Below, in pieces: positions 9,431 to 17,152 of a stretch of DNA of 64,000 nt. The first letter of the stretch is position 1. The number at the start of each line of letters is the position of its first letter. Made by a program: the position numbers and the translations under genes. The stretch spans positions 62,001 to 126,000 of the forward strand of contig NZ_WLYI01000007.1 of the NCBI RefSeq assembly GCF_009707515.1, read 5' to 3'. Source of the DNA: Pseudomonas karstica (GTDB taxonomy: Bacteria > Pseudomonadota > Gammaproteobacteria > Pseudomonadales > Pseudomonadaceae). A model generated the notes under the pieces. The model did no database searches. It saw only the letters and a program-made list of their open reading frames with translations, and was not told the DNA's origin.

Positions 9431-9465
9431 GCGAAGGATCGCCGTATCAGGCTGCGATCCTTTGC
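9431..9465 (+). terminator. Hairpin after fecA
   Basis: Inverted repeat AAGGATCGC / GCGATCCTT (9434-9442 and 9454-9462), extendable by three pairs and starting 12 bases after the fecA stop. The trailing T run is short, so intrinsic termination is plausible but not strong. Confidence 0.55.
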
Positions 9466-9610
9466 TGCCCTTATCGAAGCTTTATCCTGACACTTGCCGA
9501 CGCCTTGCTTCTACGCTATCCACGCAGAATCCCTACATAAACCACCTTTCTTGTCGAAGTGCCGCGACGGTGCTTTCTTACGGTTTTTTGCTGATATTTG
9601 ATGTGTTGCA

Positions 9611-9639
9611 GGAACTGATCCTGACAGGTTTGCCACACA
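9611..9639 (+). promoter_or_regulatory. Hrp box 1 (HrpL-dependent promoter)
   Basis: GGAACT, 16 bases, then CCACACA. The established consensus for HrpL ECF sigma promoters in plant-associated pseudomonads is GGAACC-N15/16-CCACNNA, so there is one mismatch (T for C at the sixth base). It lies about 100 bases before a start codon with a good ribosome site, in an otherwise non-coding region. Two further Hrp boxes precede the next two genes. Confidence 0.8.
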
Positions 9640-9740
9640 TACATGGCCTGCCTGCCGTTGAAAACCGGACGAACAATCCTTCGTCGAAAGGTTTCGTACT
9701 GGCGGCTGAACTGTGTATTCAAGCCGGACTGGAGATTTAC

Positions 9741-10760
9741 ATGTCGGTATCTGTTCTCGATAAACCCATACCCCATTCATCCCTGAACGAACCGCCCGAG
9801 GCTGACGTCAAGGCGAAGACTTCTGCATTTGCAGGCAAGGGGCAAGCAAACGGTGGTATCCGCTTCGACCCGCGAGAAAACAATCCTGGCCGGGTCCTTG
9901 AACACAAGCAACCCGGTACTCACGCTCATGCTGAGGACACCAGGAAGTCATTGCTCTCACAGGAAGGAGCGAACAAATACTTCGCCGGCCAGAATGCGGC
10001 GCCACAGGGGGCCCTGAATCAGCTTAGACATTGGTTTGGCGGTCATCGCCCACCCAAACCTATTCCGTGCAGGCCGGATCCTTGCTATTCGAAGCCGCCG
10101 ACGCCGTGCAAGCCAGACCCTTGTTCTTCCAAGCCGCCGGAGCCTTGCAAGCCGGACCCTTGTTATTCGAAGCCGCCGACGTCGGGCAAGCCTGATCCTT
10201 GGTATTCAAAACGCAGTAATGAACAGTTGGGCCAGCAGCTCCTGGGCAACTTCAATGCGTTCAAGGACCCGAATGCCCCGCAATACATCACTACAAAAAG
10301 CCTGAAGGCGATGGCCGGCAGGCCGCTGACCGGCAATGCCGCAAGTGATCAGAACATACGCCTGGCCCGAGAGCTGGCGCGCCGTCCAGAGCTCGTCAAG
10401 GCCATGGACCGAAACAGCATAACCGGTGGTTTGGATGGCCTGATTGACCGGCAGAAAATTGGCATGATTATCCAGTCTGACAACCCATACAAGTATCTGG
10501 ACGACCAACAATTGGCTGGGGAAATGTTGAAAAAGTTTGATGGATTGCAGGACGCTCACGCTCCCGGCCATATCAAAATCGAGAGACTCAAGACACTGGC
10601 CGGATGGCCTCTGACCGGCAACCCGGCCTGGGATGGACTCATCCATGTCGCGAGGGAAGTCAGCAAGCGGTCTGACCTGCTAAGGAAAATGGACAACCTG
10701 GCCAGTCAGGACAGTGACGGTTGGATCCGTAAACAGGCGCTAAGGCTGTTGTCCCACTAA
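9741..10760 (+). CDS. Putative type III secreted protein with two HrpF/NolX-like repeat domains
   Basis: 339 residues, starting at an ATG with GGAG six bases upstream. The polar N-terminal region (about residues 1-105) has no recognisable fold. Residues 108-159 are four 13-residue Pro/Cys repeats of the form x-P-C-K-P-D-P-C-Y-S-K-P-P. The C-terminal half is a duplicated domain of about 85 residues. Each copy runs from an LGQQLLGNF/LAGEMLKKF helix through a PLTGN motif to a helix ending in MDR/MDN and a DG-containing loop (GGLDGLIDRQ, DSDGWIRKQ), reminiscent of helical EF-hand-like units in the HrpF/NolX/HrpK group. A Hrp box upstream supports HrpL control and export by a type III system. Effector, translocator or helper role cannot be decided. 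Confidence 0.65.
   Translation: MSVSVLDKPIPHSSLNEPPEADVKAKTSAFAGKGQANGGIRFDPRENNPGRVLEHKQPGTHAHAEDTRKSLLSQEGANKYFAGQNAAPQGALNQLRHWFGGHRPPKPIPCRPDPCYSKPPTPCKPDPCSSKPPEPCKPDPCYSKPPTSGKPDPWYSKRSNEQLGQQLLGNFNAFKDPNAPQYITTKSLKAMAGRPLTGNAASDQNIRLARELARRPELVKAMDRNSITGGLDGLIDRQKIGMIIQSDNPYKYLDDQQLAGEMLKKFDGLQDAHAPGHIKIERLKTLAGWPLTGNPAWDGLIHVAREVSKRSDLLRKMDNLASQDSDGWIRKQALRLLSH
10062..10217 (+). repeat. Four tandem 39-base repeats encoding a Pro/Cys-rich linker
   Basis: Units at 10062-10100, 10101-10139, 10140-10178 and 10179-10217. Each encodes 13 residues on the pattern PC[K/R]PDPCYSKPP. The last unit is diverged, with both cysteines lost (G and W in their place). The in-frame unit length suggests expansion by slippage or unequal exchange, and the product is probably an extended linker before the duplicated domain. 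Confidence 0.9.
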
Positions 10761-10852
10761 TCGCAGGTATCGGTGGCCTGATCAAGACGCAGGAGAAGCG
10801 CCGCGAATCTTCGTGGTGCTGCCACGCTTGTCGTTGATCCTTGAGTGAGACA

Positions 10853-10880
10853 GGAACTACTTTTACCGGTTCGCCACACA
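10853..10880 (+). promoter_or_regulatory. Hrp box 2 (HrpL-dependent promoter)
   Basis: GGAACT, 15 bases, then CCACACA, 62 bases before the ATG at 10942. One mismatch to the GGAACC-N15/16-CCACNNA consensus, the same T substitution as in Hrp box 1. Confidence 0.78.
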
Positions 10881-10941
10881 AGGTGTATCAGATGGCTTCG
10901 ACCAAGCCAGTGAACTTTCCATTCTCCGCCAGGGCTTAGAT

Positions 10942-11328
10942 ATGACTTCAACTTCGTTTGGATCTCGTAATCCCGGACCCCAGCAAACCATCCGTACACC
11001 GCCTGGCCAAGCCAGTTCTAAGCAGATCAGTGATGGGGTGCTCCTGCAGGGCGCTCAACAAGATGCTGCCTTTACGGCGGCGTCCCACAGCACTCAATTG
11101 TCTCGCCTGCAGAGTGAGCTCGCCGGCAAAGGTTTCGAGGCCCAACGCGTAAAAGATTTTACCGACCAACGCAAGTTTCAGGTGCCTGCCGCAGATGACT
11201 TCGCCAAGGGCCTGCTGCCCCATGGATACACGGTTGATACTGTCCCTGACCCGCCGAGACTGATAGACGGGGCACTGGCCCGAATGGCCGGCACGATGAA
11301 AAACTTATTGAGGCTAGACAAATCTTGA
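10942..11328 (+). CDS. Hypothetical protein, candidate type III substrate
   Basis: 128 residues, no family recognised. The first 30 residues are rich in Ser, Thr, Gln and Pro with no acidic residue (MTSTSFGSRNPGPQQTIRTP), the composition known for type III secretion signals. There are no membrane segments, signal peptide or cysteines. The middle (residues about 45-75) is predicted helical by eye (QLSRLQSELAGKGFEAQRVKDF) and the C-terminus is basic. It has its own Hrp box upstream and sits between two other Hrp-box genes, so HrpL-dependent expression is the main clue. An AGGG element lies about 9 bases before the start. Secretion is inferred and function unknown. Confidence 0.6.
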   Translation: MTSTSFGSRNPGPQQTIRTPPGQASSKQISDGVLLQGAQQDAAFTAASHSTQLSRLQSELAGKGFEAQRVKDFTDQRKFQVPAADDFAKGLLPHGYTVDTVPDPPRLIDGALARMAGTMKNLLRLDKS

Positions 11329-11408
11329 ACACCTGTTTTGCCAGAACTTCGCAAGCCTGATGGATGTGAGATTTTTACATGTTGTCTTCGGATTTCATTT
11401 GCTGATTC

Positions 11409-11436
11409 GGAACCAGTACGGCGATGACGCCACATA
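11409..11436 (+). promoter_or_regulatory. Hrp box 3 (HrpL-dependent promoter), exact consensus match
   Basis: GGAACC, 15 bases, then CCACATA, an exact match to GGAACC-N15/16-CCACNNA. It lies 93 bases upstream of the ATG at 11530 in a non-coding gap. Confidence 0.87.
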
Positions 11437-11529
11437 CCCTTTGCTTATTTTACTGGCGTCATTGGGTGATCCCGGACGTTACGGTGGTGGCGACTAAACA
11501 AGCACGGATTAAAAAGTCAGGGGTTGAGT

Positions 11530-12237
11530 ATGGTAATTGATAGTAGTGCAACTCGTGGTCGGCACGGCGCTATGGGCGAGGTTGATACCCAGCCGGTCCA
11601 AGGGCCACCTGTAACGAGTACGGGCAACAGTGATGCCAGCAAGGTTCCCCCGCAGGATTATGGGAGAGCTCGGGCTGTAATGTCCGGGCGGTCACTGCTA
11701 TTGGCCAGGGCCGATGAAACCGTCCTGCATCACCGTGAGCTTCAGAACCTCCCGGCGGGTTCGTCCAGTAACGTGCGCCACAGCGCAAACGTGCCGGACA
11801 GTCCATCGACGACAGCAGCGAAGGGCCGCTTCTCAGTTGATCCTTTTCACGCAAAAAGCGATGCCGAGATTGTTCAGGTATTGGTCGAGACAATGGAGGA
11901 TTTTGGAAGCGCTCTCCAAGGCCGGTCATTTTTTTTCGATAAAAAGAGCAGCGTCAAAATTGAGCAATTGGAGGAGATGAGCAAGGATCCGGACGAAATC
12001 GGCGGCTATGGCGAAACGATTCGTGATCCGGTCACGGGGCTGCCCCGCAAGCGGTACACCGAACACCAGGTGTATTTGGCGAAGAATATCGTGGAGCGTC
12101 CAAAGTTGTTGGACACGTTGGACAGCGCTATAAACCGTGGCAGCGGTATTTTCGGCAACTCTGATCAGAAAGGTTGGTTAAGCCAAAAAAGCCTTGAGCG
12201 ATGGCTTGAGAATGACAGGGTCCAGAAAACCGGATAA
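11530..12237 (+). CDS. Putative type III secreted protein with one HrpF/NolX-like domain
   Basis: 235 residues from the ATG at 11530, which has AGGGG six bases upstream; a TTG at 11524 in the same frame is less likely. The N-terminal 95 residues are polar and probably disordered. Residues about 105-235 carry one copy of the helical domain seen twice in the protein two genes upstream: EIVQVLVETMEDFGSAL, IEQLEEMSKD, then YLAKNIVERPKLLDTLDSA and a C-terminal SDQKGWLSQKSLERWLE. That layout is like the HrpF/NolX/HrpK repeats as I remember them. The exact Hrp box upstream suggests HrpL control. The gene ends 36 bases before a convergent MFS gene. Confidence 0.63.
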   Translation: MVIDSSATRGRHGAMGEVDTQPVQGPPVTSTGNSDASKVPPQDYGRARAVMSGRSLLLARADETVLHHRELQNLPAGSSSNVRHSANVPDSPSTTAAKGRFSVDPFHAKSDAEIVQVLVETMEDFGSALQGRSFFFDKKSSVKIEQLEEMSKDPDEIGGYGETIRDPVTGLPRKRYTEHQVYLAKNIVERPKLLDTLDSAINRGSGIFGNSDQKGWLSQKSLERWLENDRVQKTG

Positions 12238-12273
12238 CGCCTCAAGGTACGAACTGTTACCCGATTTGCCCCG

Positions 12274-13425
12274 TTACACCTTCAGTATTTTCCCGCTGAT
12301 CGCTACGCCCGCCAGCAGCAGGGCAATCAGCACAAAAGCCATGCTCAGGCTGCTGCCATGGGCGATAAAGCCGATCATCGCCGGGCCGGCCAGGATGCCG
12401 GCATACCCCAAGGTGGTGATGGCAGGCACGGCAATATGCTCCGGCATGACTTTTTGCTTGCCGACGGCGGTGTACAGCACCGGCACGATATTTGAGCAGC
12501 CGGCACCTACCAGGGCGTACCCCAGCAGGGCCGTTTCCCACCCAGAGAGCAAGGTGGTCAGCAGTATGCCTGCCGCCGCCAATGTACCGCCGATCACGAT
12601 GACCCGGGTGGCGCCCAAGCGGCGAACGATGGCATCGCCGGTCAGGCGCCCGACTGTCATGGTCAAGGCAAATGCGGCATAGCCAAGGCCCGCGTAGGCT
12701 TCATCCAGGCCGCGCTCGGCACTGAGGAACACCGCACTCCAATCCAGCACGGCGCCTTCGGCAAGAAACACGACAAAGCACAGGCAGCCAATAAACAGCA
12801 CGACGCCATGGGGAATGGCAAAGGCCGGTCCCGAGCTTTCACTGCCGTAGGGCAACAGGTGTGGCGCGGCCTTGAGCAGCGCCAGGACCACGATGACAAC
12901 CGCCACCAGAGTGGCCGCAAGCGGTGACAGGCCCAATCCCAGCAATGCACTGACACCCGCCGCACCGACGATGCCTCCCAGGCTGAACAGCCCGTGGAAG
13001 CCCGACATCATGGTCTTGCCGCTGGCCCGTTCGACGATCACCGCTTGCAGGTTGATCGTGGAGTCCACTGCGCCCAGGCCGGCGCCAAACAGAAACAGGG
13101 CGACCATCAACAACGGGATTGAGCTGACGGTGGCCAGCAGCGGCAGGGCCAGGCAGATCAGAACGGTGCCTGCGGTCGCTACGCGGCGGATACCGTAGCG
13201 CGAAGCCAGGGCTCCCGCTGCCGGCATAGCGATGATCGAGCCTGCACCAAGGCACAGCAGCAATAGGCCAAGGGTGCCCTCGTCAAGCAGGGCGCGCGCC
13301 TTGGCATACGGCACCAGTGGCGCCCAGGCAGCAATGCCAAAACCTGCGATGAAAAACGCGATACGGGTCGACATTTGTTCCAGTCGGCCAGGAACCACGG
13401 GTGCTTGGGGACTGATGGCAGTCAT
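12274..13425 (-). CDS. MFS transporter, YbjJ-like
   Basis: 383 residues with about twelve membrane segments and the family motif YAKARALLDEGTLGLLLL early in the first half, as in the YbjJ group of the major facilitator superfamily. It probably exports a small molecule across the inner membrane; substrate unknown. The ATG at 13425 has AAGGA seven bases upstream; the frame extends to 13446 without support. It is divergent from the DapF-like gene. Confidence 0.8.
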   Translation of the reverse strand: MTAISPQAPVVPGRLEQMSTRIAFFIAGFGIAAWAPLVPYAKARALLDEGTLGLLLLCLGAGSIIAMPAAGALASRYGIRRVATAGTVLICLALPLLATVSSIPLLMVALFLFGAGLGAVDSTINLQAVIVERASGKTMMSGFHGLFSLGGIVGAAGVSALLGLGLSPLAATLVAVVIVVLALLKAAPHLLPYGSESSGPAFAIPHGVVLFIGCLCFVVFLAEGAVLDWSAVFLSAERGLDEAYAGLGYAAFALTMTVGRLTGDAIVRRLGATRVIVIGGTLAAAGILLTTLLSGWETALLGYALVGAGCSNIVPVLYTAVGKQKVMPEHIAVPAITTLGYAGILAGPAMIGFIAHGSSLSMAFVLIALLLAGVAISGKILKV

Positions 13426-13778
13426 GAAAAATCCTTGGTTTTGCATTCAACGATGGTGCACAGCGCAACATCCTTGCACATCGGGCCGTGTCGAGCGAGC
13501 AGGGTTTCCTTGGGGAGCCCTCGGAGCGGCCTTGCGCGTTGCCAACCGGAGCAACCGATATGTATTTTTACAATCATGGAACGCTATTCACCTTCTTCGC
13601 CACATAACCAGTGCTGACCTGCAGGGTGTTGGCCGGCTTCCTGTACGAGGTGATCTGGAAGGTGTGTAATCCGCTGCGAGAACTGGTGAACCCCGGGACT
13701 TTTGCAGCGGATTACCACCTTCCAGGCTCATCCTTTCATGCATGCCGATATGCCTCATCGCGAAACCGAGGGTTTGCT
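13426..13778. other. Divergent intergenic region holding a long hairpin
   Basis: 353 bases between two divergent genes. The left part should hold the promoter of the MFS gene. The right part contains a 71-base hairpin (13655-13725) that ends 53 bases before the DapF-like start. No small gene with a ribosome site was convincing here. Confidence 0.6.
13655..13725 (+). repeat. Long imperfect hairpin, 22 base pairs with one bulge
   Basis: Left arm 13655-13677 begins CTGGAAGGTG and ends TAATCCGCTGC. Right arm 13704-13725 is its reverse complement except for one extra T in the left arm. The loop is 26 bases. No T run follows, so it is not a standard intrinsic terminator. It could be a cis-acting leader structure, a REP/MITE-type repeat or a processed RNA. 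Confidence 0.8.
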
Positions 13779-14801
13779 ATGCTCACTCCACTTTTTTATG
13801 CGGACTGCGCAATGACCCGTTTCTATGACGCGCGGGGCAATATCTACGGTGTTGTCAGCCCAGGCGTATTGCGCGGCCAGGGCATTGACGTGCCGAACAG
13901 CGCCGTTCTGGCCGCGAGAACCCGGGATGCCTGGACGCTGGCGGCGGTGGCGTCCGAGTGTAGCTGGGGGGCGTTGCCGCATCCGCCAGAGAGCAAGGCT
14001 CACCGCTGTGACGGATTGTTGGTCGGACCGTTCCAGAGCGAGCCGCCATTCGACCTGCTGATCGTCAACACCGATGGTAGCCTGGCCGAGCGCAGCGGCA
14101 ATGGCCTGACGATCTTTGCCCAGGCATTGACCGATCAAGGGTTGATGGCAGCAACGTGTGAGCTGCGGGTTCATCACGACAAAACAGATGCGCTGTCGCC
14201 GGTGGCGACTCGGGTAGAACCTGCGGTGCATGAACAGGTCCCGGGGTTCTGGCTGGCGTTAGGGCGCCCTGAATTCGGGCCGACAGCAGTAGGGGCAGCG
14301 AGTGTTGCTCGGGTATCGTTCAACGGTCGTGAGCTGAGCCATGTTTTGGGTTTGTCTTCGATCAATGCCCGATGGGGTCACAGTCAGTTTGTGCGTGTAG
14401 GCAACCCTCATTGCGTGACGCTGGTGCCTTATGCTTCGTGGCTGCCAAGCAACCGGCAAATGCAGCAGTTGGAACTGTTTGAGGCCTTGAAGGCGATCGC
14501 TTTTGCCCCCCCTGTCGGTGTTGGCCAGCCTTGCGTTGCCGGGGTCAACCTGCAATGGGTGGCTCGGGAATCCGATAATTGCCTCGTTGCGCGGGTGTTC
14601 GAGCGTGGAGAGGGCCCTACGGCGTCCTCTGGAACCAGCGCCAGTGCGGTGGCCTGCGCGGCCTGGTATGTGGGATGGGTTGGCGCGGGTGAAGTCGCGG
14701 TGGTGATGCCAGGGGGAACGGCACCCGTACGGCTGGAAGAACAAGATGGAGTGTTGAGCAGTGTCAGTCTGTTCGGCGCGGCGCGACGGCAAGAGACTTG
14801 A
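13779..14801 (+). CDS. Diaminopimelate-epimerase-like protein with Ser in place of both catalytic Cys
   Basis: 340 residues; DapF is usually about 275. The start at 13779 has GAGGG six bases upstream; an ATG at 13812 would give the DapF-like N-terminus MTRFYDARGN. Both DapF signature loops are present. The first, known as AEMCGNG, reads AERSGNG with Ser106, and the second, known as ACGTGA, reads SSGTSA with Ser284. The GNPHCV motif (208-213) is kept. The cofactor-independent racemases of this fold use two cysteines as acid and base, so this protein is unlikely to be an ordinary epimerase; an isomerase or binding role like PrpF/PhzF relatives is possible. It stands alone with a long hairpin in its upstream region. 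Confidence 0.7.
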   Translation: MLTPLFYADCAMTRFYDARGNIYGVVSPGVLRGQGIDVPNSAVLAARTRDAWTLAAVASECSWGALPHPPESKAHRCDGLLVGPFQSEPPFDLLIVNTDGSLAERSGNGLTIFAQALTDQGLMAATCELRVHHDKTDALSPVATRVEPAVHEQVPGFWLALGRPEFGPTAVGAASVARVSFNGRELSHVLGLSSINARWGHSQFVRVGNPHCVTLVPYASWLPSNRQMQQLELFEALKAIAFAPPVGVGQPCVAGVNLQWVARESDNCLVARVFERGEGPTASSGTSASAVACAAWYVGWVGAGEVAVVMPGGTAPVRLEEQDGVLSSVSLFGAARRQET

Positions 14802-15109
14802 ACAAGACAGTGGCTGGCCTATTAATCGAATCAGCATGTTCTCTATAAGTAAGTTATTGGTATGGGAATAACGTAGGGTTTTTCCTGTTGTTAGATACTG
14901 GCTCTTTGGTTGTAAGTCTCAACTTCATAAAAGACTATTCTTTCACAGTTGTACGAAACTTCTTTTTTATTTTCAAATGGCCGAATTCCGCCTGGAGTCG
15001 CTAACCTTAGGGCTGCTCAGGGATTCTTGTCGGCTCCGACTCAAACAACTACAGCCTCGGTGCGCAGGGAAGTCATTTCAGTACGGCAATTAATGGCGGA
15101 CAACAACGG
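14802..15109. other. AT-rich intergenic region before vgrG
   Basis: 308 bases, visibly richer in A and T than its surroundings between about 14820 and 14980. The vgrG frame is open upstream back to a TAG at 15008-15010 but has no ATG, GTG or TTG in that stretch. No clear terminator or promoter could be assigned by eye. The drop in GC is typical of boundaries of vgrG effector islands. Confidence 0.5.
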
Positions 15110-17152
15110 ATGTTTAATGCACATGTTTCTTCCGGTTTTAAATTGATCATTCCGGGAGTTGTCCACGACTTCCAGGTACTTTGTTTTAAAGGCAATGAAA
15201 CTATCAGCCAACCTTTTTTCATTCATGTGCAGTTGGTCAGTGAGAATCCCTCCCTGGATCTGGAGGTGTTTCTCCATCAGCCCGCCTATCTGGATTTCGG
15301 CGAGCCGGGTCAAGGGCTTCACGGGCAGATCTACGCCGTCGGCAGGGATGATCCGGGCCGCCGGCTGACCCATTATCACCTGACCCTGGCGCCGCGCCTG
15401 GCCTACCTTGCCTATCGTCGTGACCAGCGGATTTTCCAGCAGCGCAGCGTGCCGCAAATCATCGTGGCGGTGCTGGAGCACCACGGCATTCTTGCGGATG
15501 CCTATGCCTTCGAACTCGGTCCCGTTGTTTACCCGCCACGAACAATCTGCGTGCAGTACGCGGAAACCGACCTGCATTTTATCCAGCGATTGTGCGAGGA
15601 AGAGGGTATTCATTATCACCTGCGCCACAGCCCGGACGGTCATCTCCTGGTATTTGGCGATGATCAGACGGTATTCCGGCGGCTGCCGGCGCAGCGCTAT
15701 TGTGCTATCCCGTCAGCCACGGATCAGTGTGTGATCCAGCGTTTTGATGTACGGCTGTCGACCCGTAGCGGGCGCGTGGTACGGGGTGATTATGACTTCG
15801 AACATCCCTCGCTGCACTTGCAGGATCAGGCTGGGATTTCCTCTGCCGAAGTCCTTGAAGACTACCAATACCCTGCAGGCTTCACCGGCCATCGGCGTGG
15901 CGCACAATTGGCTCGGCGTGGCCTGGAGCGTCATCAGCGCCATCGTTATCGGGCGTTGGGCAAAAGTGATCAGCCGGCTCTTCGCAGTGGGCATTTCCTG
16001 GCGCTGCGGGATCATCCGGACCACTCATGCAATGATTTGTGGCTGATCACACGCGTACGACACGAAGGTTATCAACCCCAGGTGCTGGAGGAGGCGACCT
16101 CGCAGATTGAGGCTTTCCATGGTTATCGCAACCGGTTCACCGCGACGCCTTGGCGCGCGCATTACCGCCCACCGCTCAAACACCCTAAGCCGCGAATCAG
16201 CGCAAGCCAGACCGCTACCGTCACCGGGCCTGTGGGTGAAGAGGTGCATTGTGATCAATATGGTCGGGTCAAGGTCCGGTTTCACTGGGATCGATTAGGC
16301 CCCAAGGATGACAAGAGCAGTTGCTGGGTGCGAGTCGCCTCCGGTTGGGCTGGCGATGGTTTTGGTGCTGTGTTGATCCCGCGAGTGGGCATGGAGGTGT
16401 TGGTGATCTTCCTGGAAGGTGATCCTGACCAGCCACTGATCAATGGCTGCCTGCCCAACACCCTGCAGATGCCGCCCTATCCCTTGCCGCAACACAAGAC
16501 CCGCAGTGTCTTGCGCAGCCGCAGCTCTGCGGGTGGTACGGGAGCCAATGAACTGCACCTGGAAGACCGCCGTGGTGAGGAACTCATCTATTTGCGGGCC
16601 CAGCGCGACCTGGAACAACACGTGGGCCATGACAGTCGGCTGGAAATTGCAGGCGAGCGCCAGGAAACCATCCGTGGCTTGAGCACCGCCAACCTGGAAG
16701 ATGAGGAGCACCGGCGTATCGCCGGTGATCGCAAGGTCAGGCTTGAAGCGGATGATCACCTCCGGGTGGCGGGCAGCAGCCAGATGCATGTGGGCCAGGC
16801 GTTGGTGATCGAGGCAGGCCAACAGATTCATCTCAAGGCCGGTGCCAGTTTGGTAATCGAGGCCGGAGCGCAGTTGAGCTTCAAGGCAGGTGGCGAGCAT
16901 CTGCTGATACAGGCGGGCGGAATTTTCAGCAGTCGGACGATTACCTTGGGAGGCGTACCTGCTGCAATTCGTCCAGCGCACCCCGTGGGTCCGGGTGAGA
17001 GCGTGCTGCCATCATCTGTTACGACTGGTCTCAAGGTGTCTACCGTACAGGGCATGGTCATGGACCTGGCGAGGCAACTGGGTGCGGACTTTTGTCCGGT
17101 GTGTGAGCGCTGTCGCGAAGGCACGTGCGATGTCATGGGGAGGGCGGCCTGA
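15110..17152 (+). CDS. vgrG: Type VI secretion tip protein VgrG
   Basis: 680 residues. The N-terminal gp27-like part starts with the conserved FKLIIPGV and QPFFIHVQLVSENP segment. The gp5-like OB-fold region includes HCDQYGRVKVRFHWDR and SSCWVRVASGWAGDGFG, and is followed by repeats of the needle beta-helix (IEAGQQIHLKAG, LVIEAGAQLSFKAG). It forms the trimeric puncturing tip of the T6SS spike. The C-terminus ends in a Cys-rich tail (C662, C665, C668, C673). The next gene starts on its stop codon. This is an orphan vgrG, about 34 kb from the T6SS core in the same window, grouped with adaptor and lipase genes. Confidence 0.96.
   Translation: MFNAHVSSGFKLIIPGVVHDFQVLCFKGNETISQPFFIHVQLVSENPSLDLEVFLHQPAYLDFGEPGQGLHGQIYAVGRDDPGRRLTHYHLTLAPRLAYLAYRRDQRIFQQRSVPQIIVAVLEHHGILADAYAFELGPVVYPPRTICVQYAETDLHFIQRLCEEEGIHYHLRHSPDGHLLVFGDDQTVFRRLPAQRYCAIPSATDQCVIQRFDVRLSTRSGRVVRGDYDFEHPSLHLQDQAGISSAEVLEDYQYPAGFTGHRRGAQLARRGLERHQRHRYRALGKSDQPALRSGHFLALRDHPDHSCNDLWLITRVRHEGYQPQVLEEATSQIEAFHGYRNRFTATPWRAHYRPPLKHPKPRISASQTATVTGPVGEEVHCDQYGRVKVRFHWDRLGPKDDKSSCWVRVASGWAGDGFGAVLIPRVGMEVLVIFLEGDPDQPLINGCLPNTLQMPPYPLPQHKTRSVLRSRSSAGGTGANELHLEDRRGEELIYLRAQRDLEQHVGHDSRLEIAGERQETIRGLSTANLEDEEHRRIAGDRKVRLEADDHLRVAGSSQMHVGQALVIEAGQQIHLKAGASLVIEAGAQLSFKAGGEHLLIQAGGIFSSRTITLGGVPAAIRPAHPVGPGESVLPSSVTTGLKVSTVQGMVMDLARQLGADFCPVCERCREGTCDVMGRAA

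Larger units (their letters stand above)
9419..9740. other. Intergenic region between fecA and the first Hrp-box gene
   Basis: 322 bases. It holds the fecA hairpin (9431-9465), a Hrp box (9611-9639) and an approximately 100-base untranslated leader before the start at 9741. An in-frame extension upstream from 9741 to 9462 is open, but it lacks a good ribosome site and would contain the Hrp box, so I do not treat it as coding. Confidence 0.6.

Noticed and set aside
15011..15109. In-frame N-terminal extension of vgrG
   Set aside because: The extension has no start codon (ATG, GTG or TTG) and the family-type N-terminus begins at 15110.
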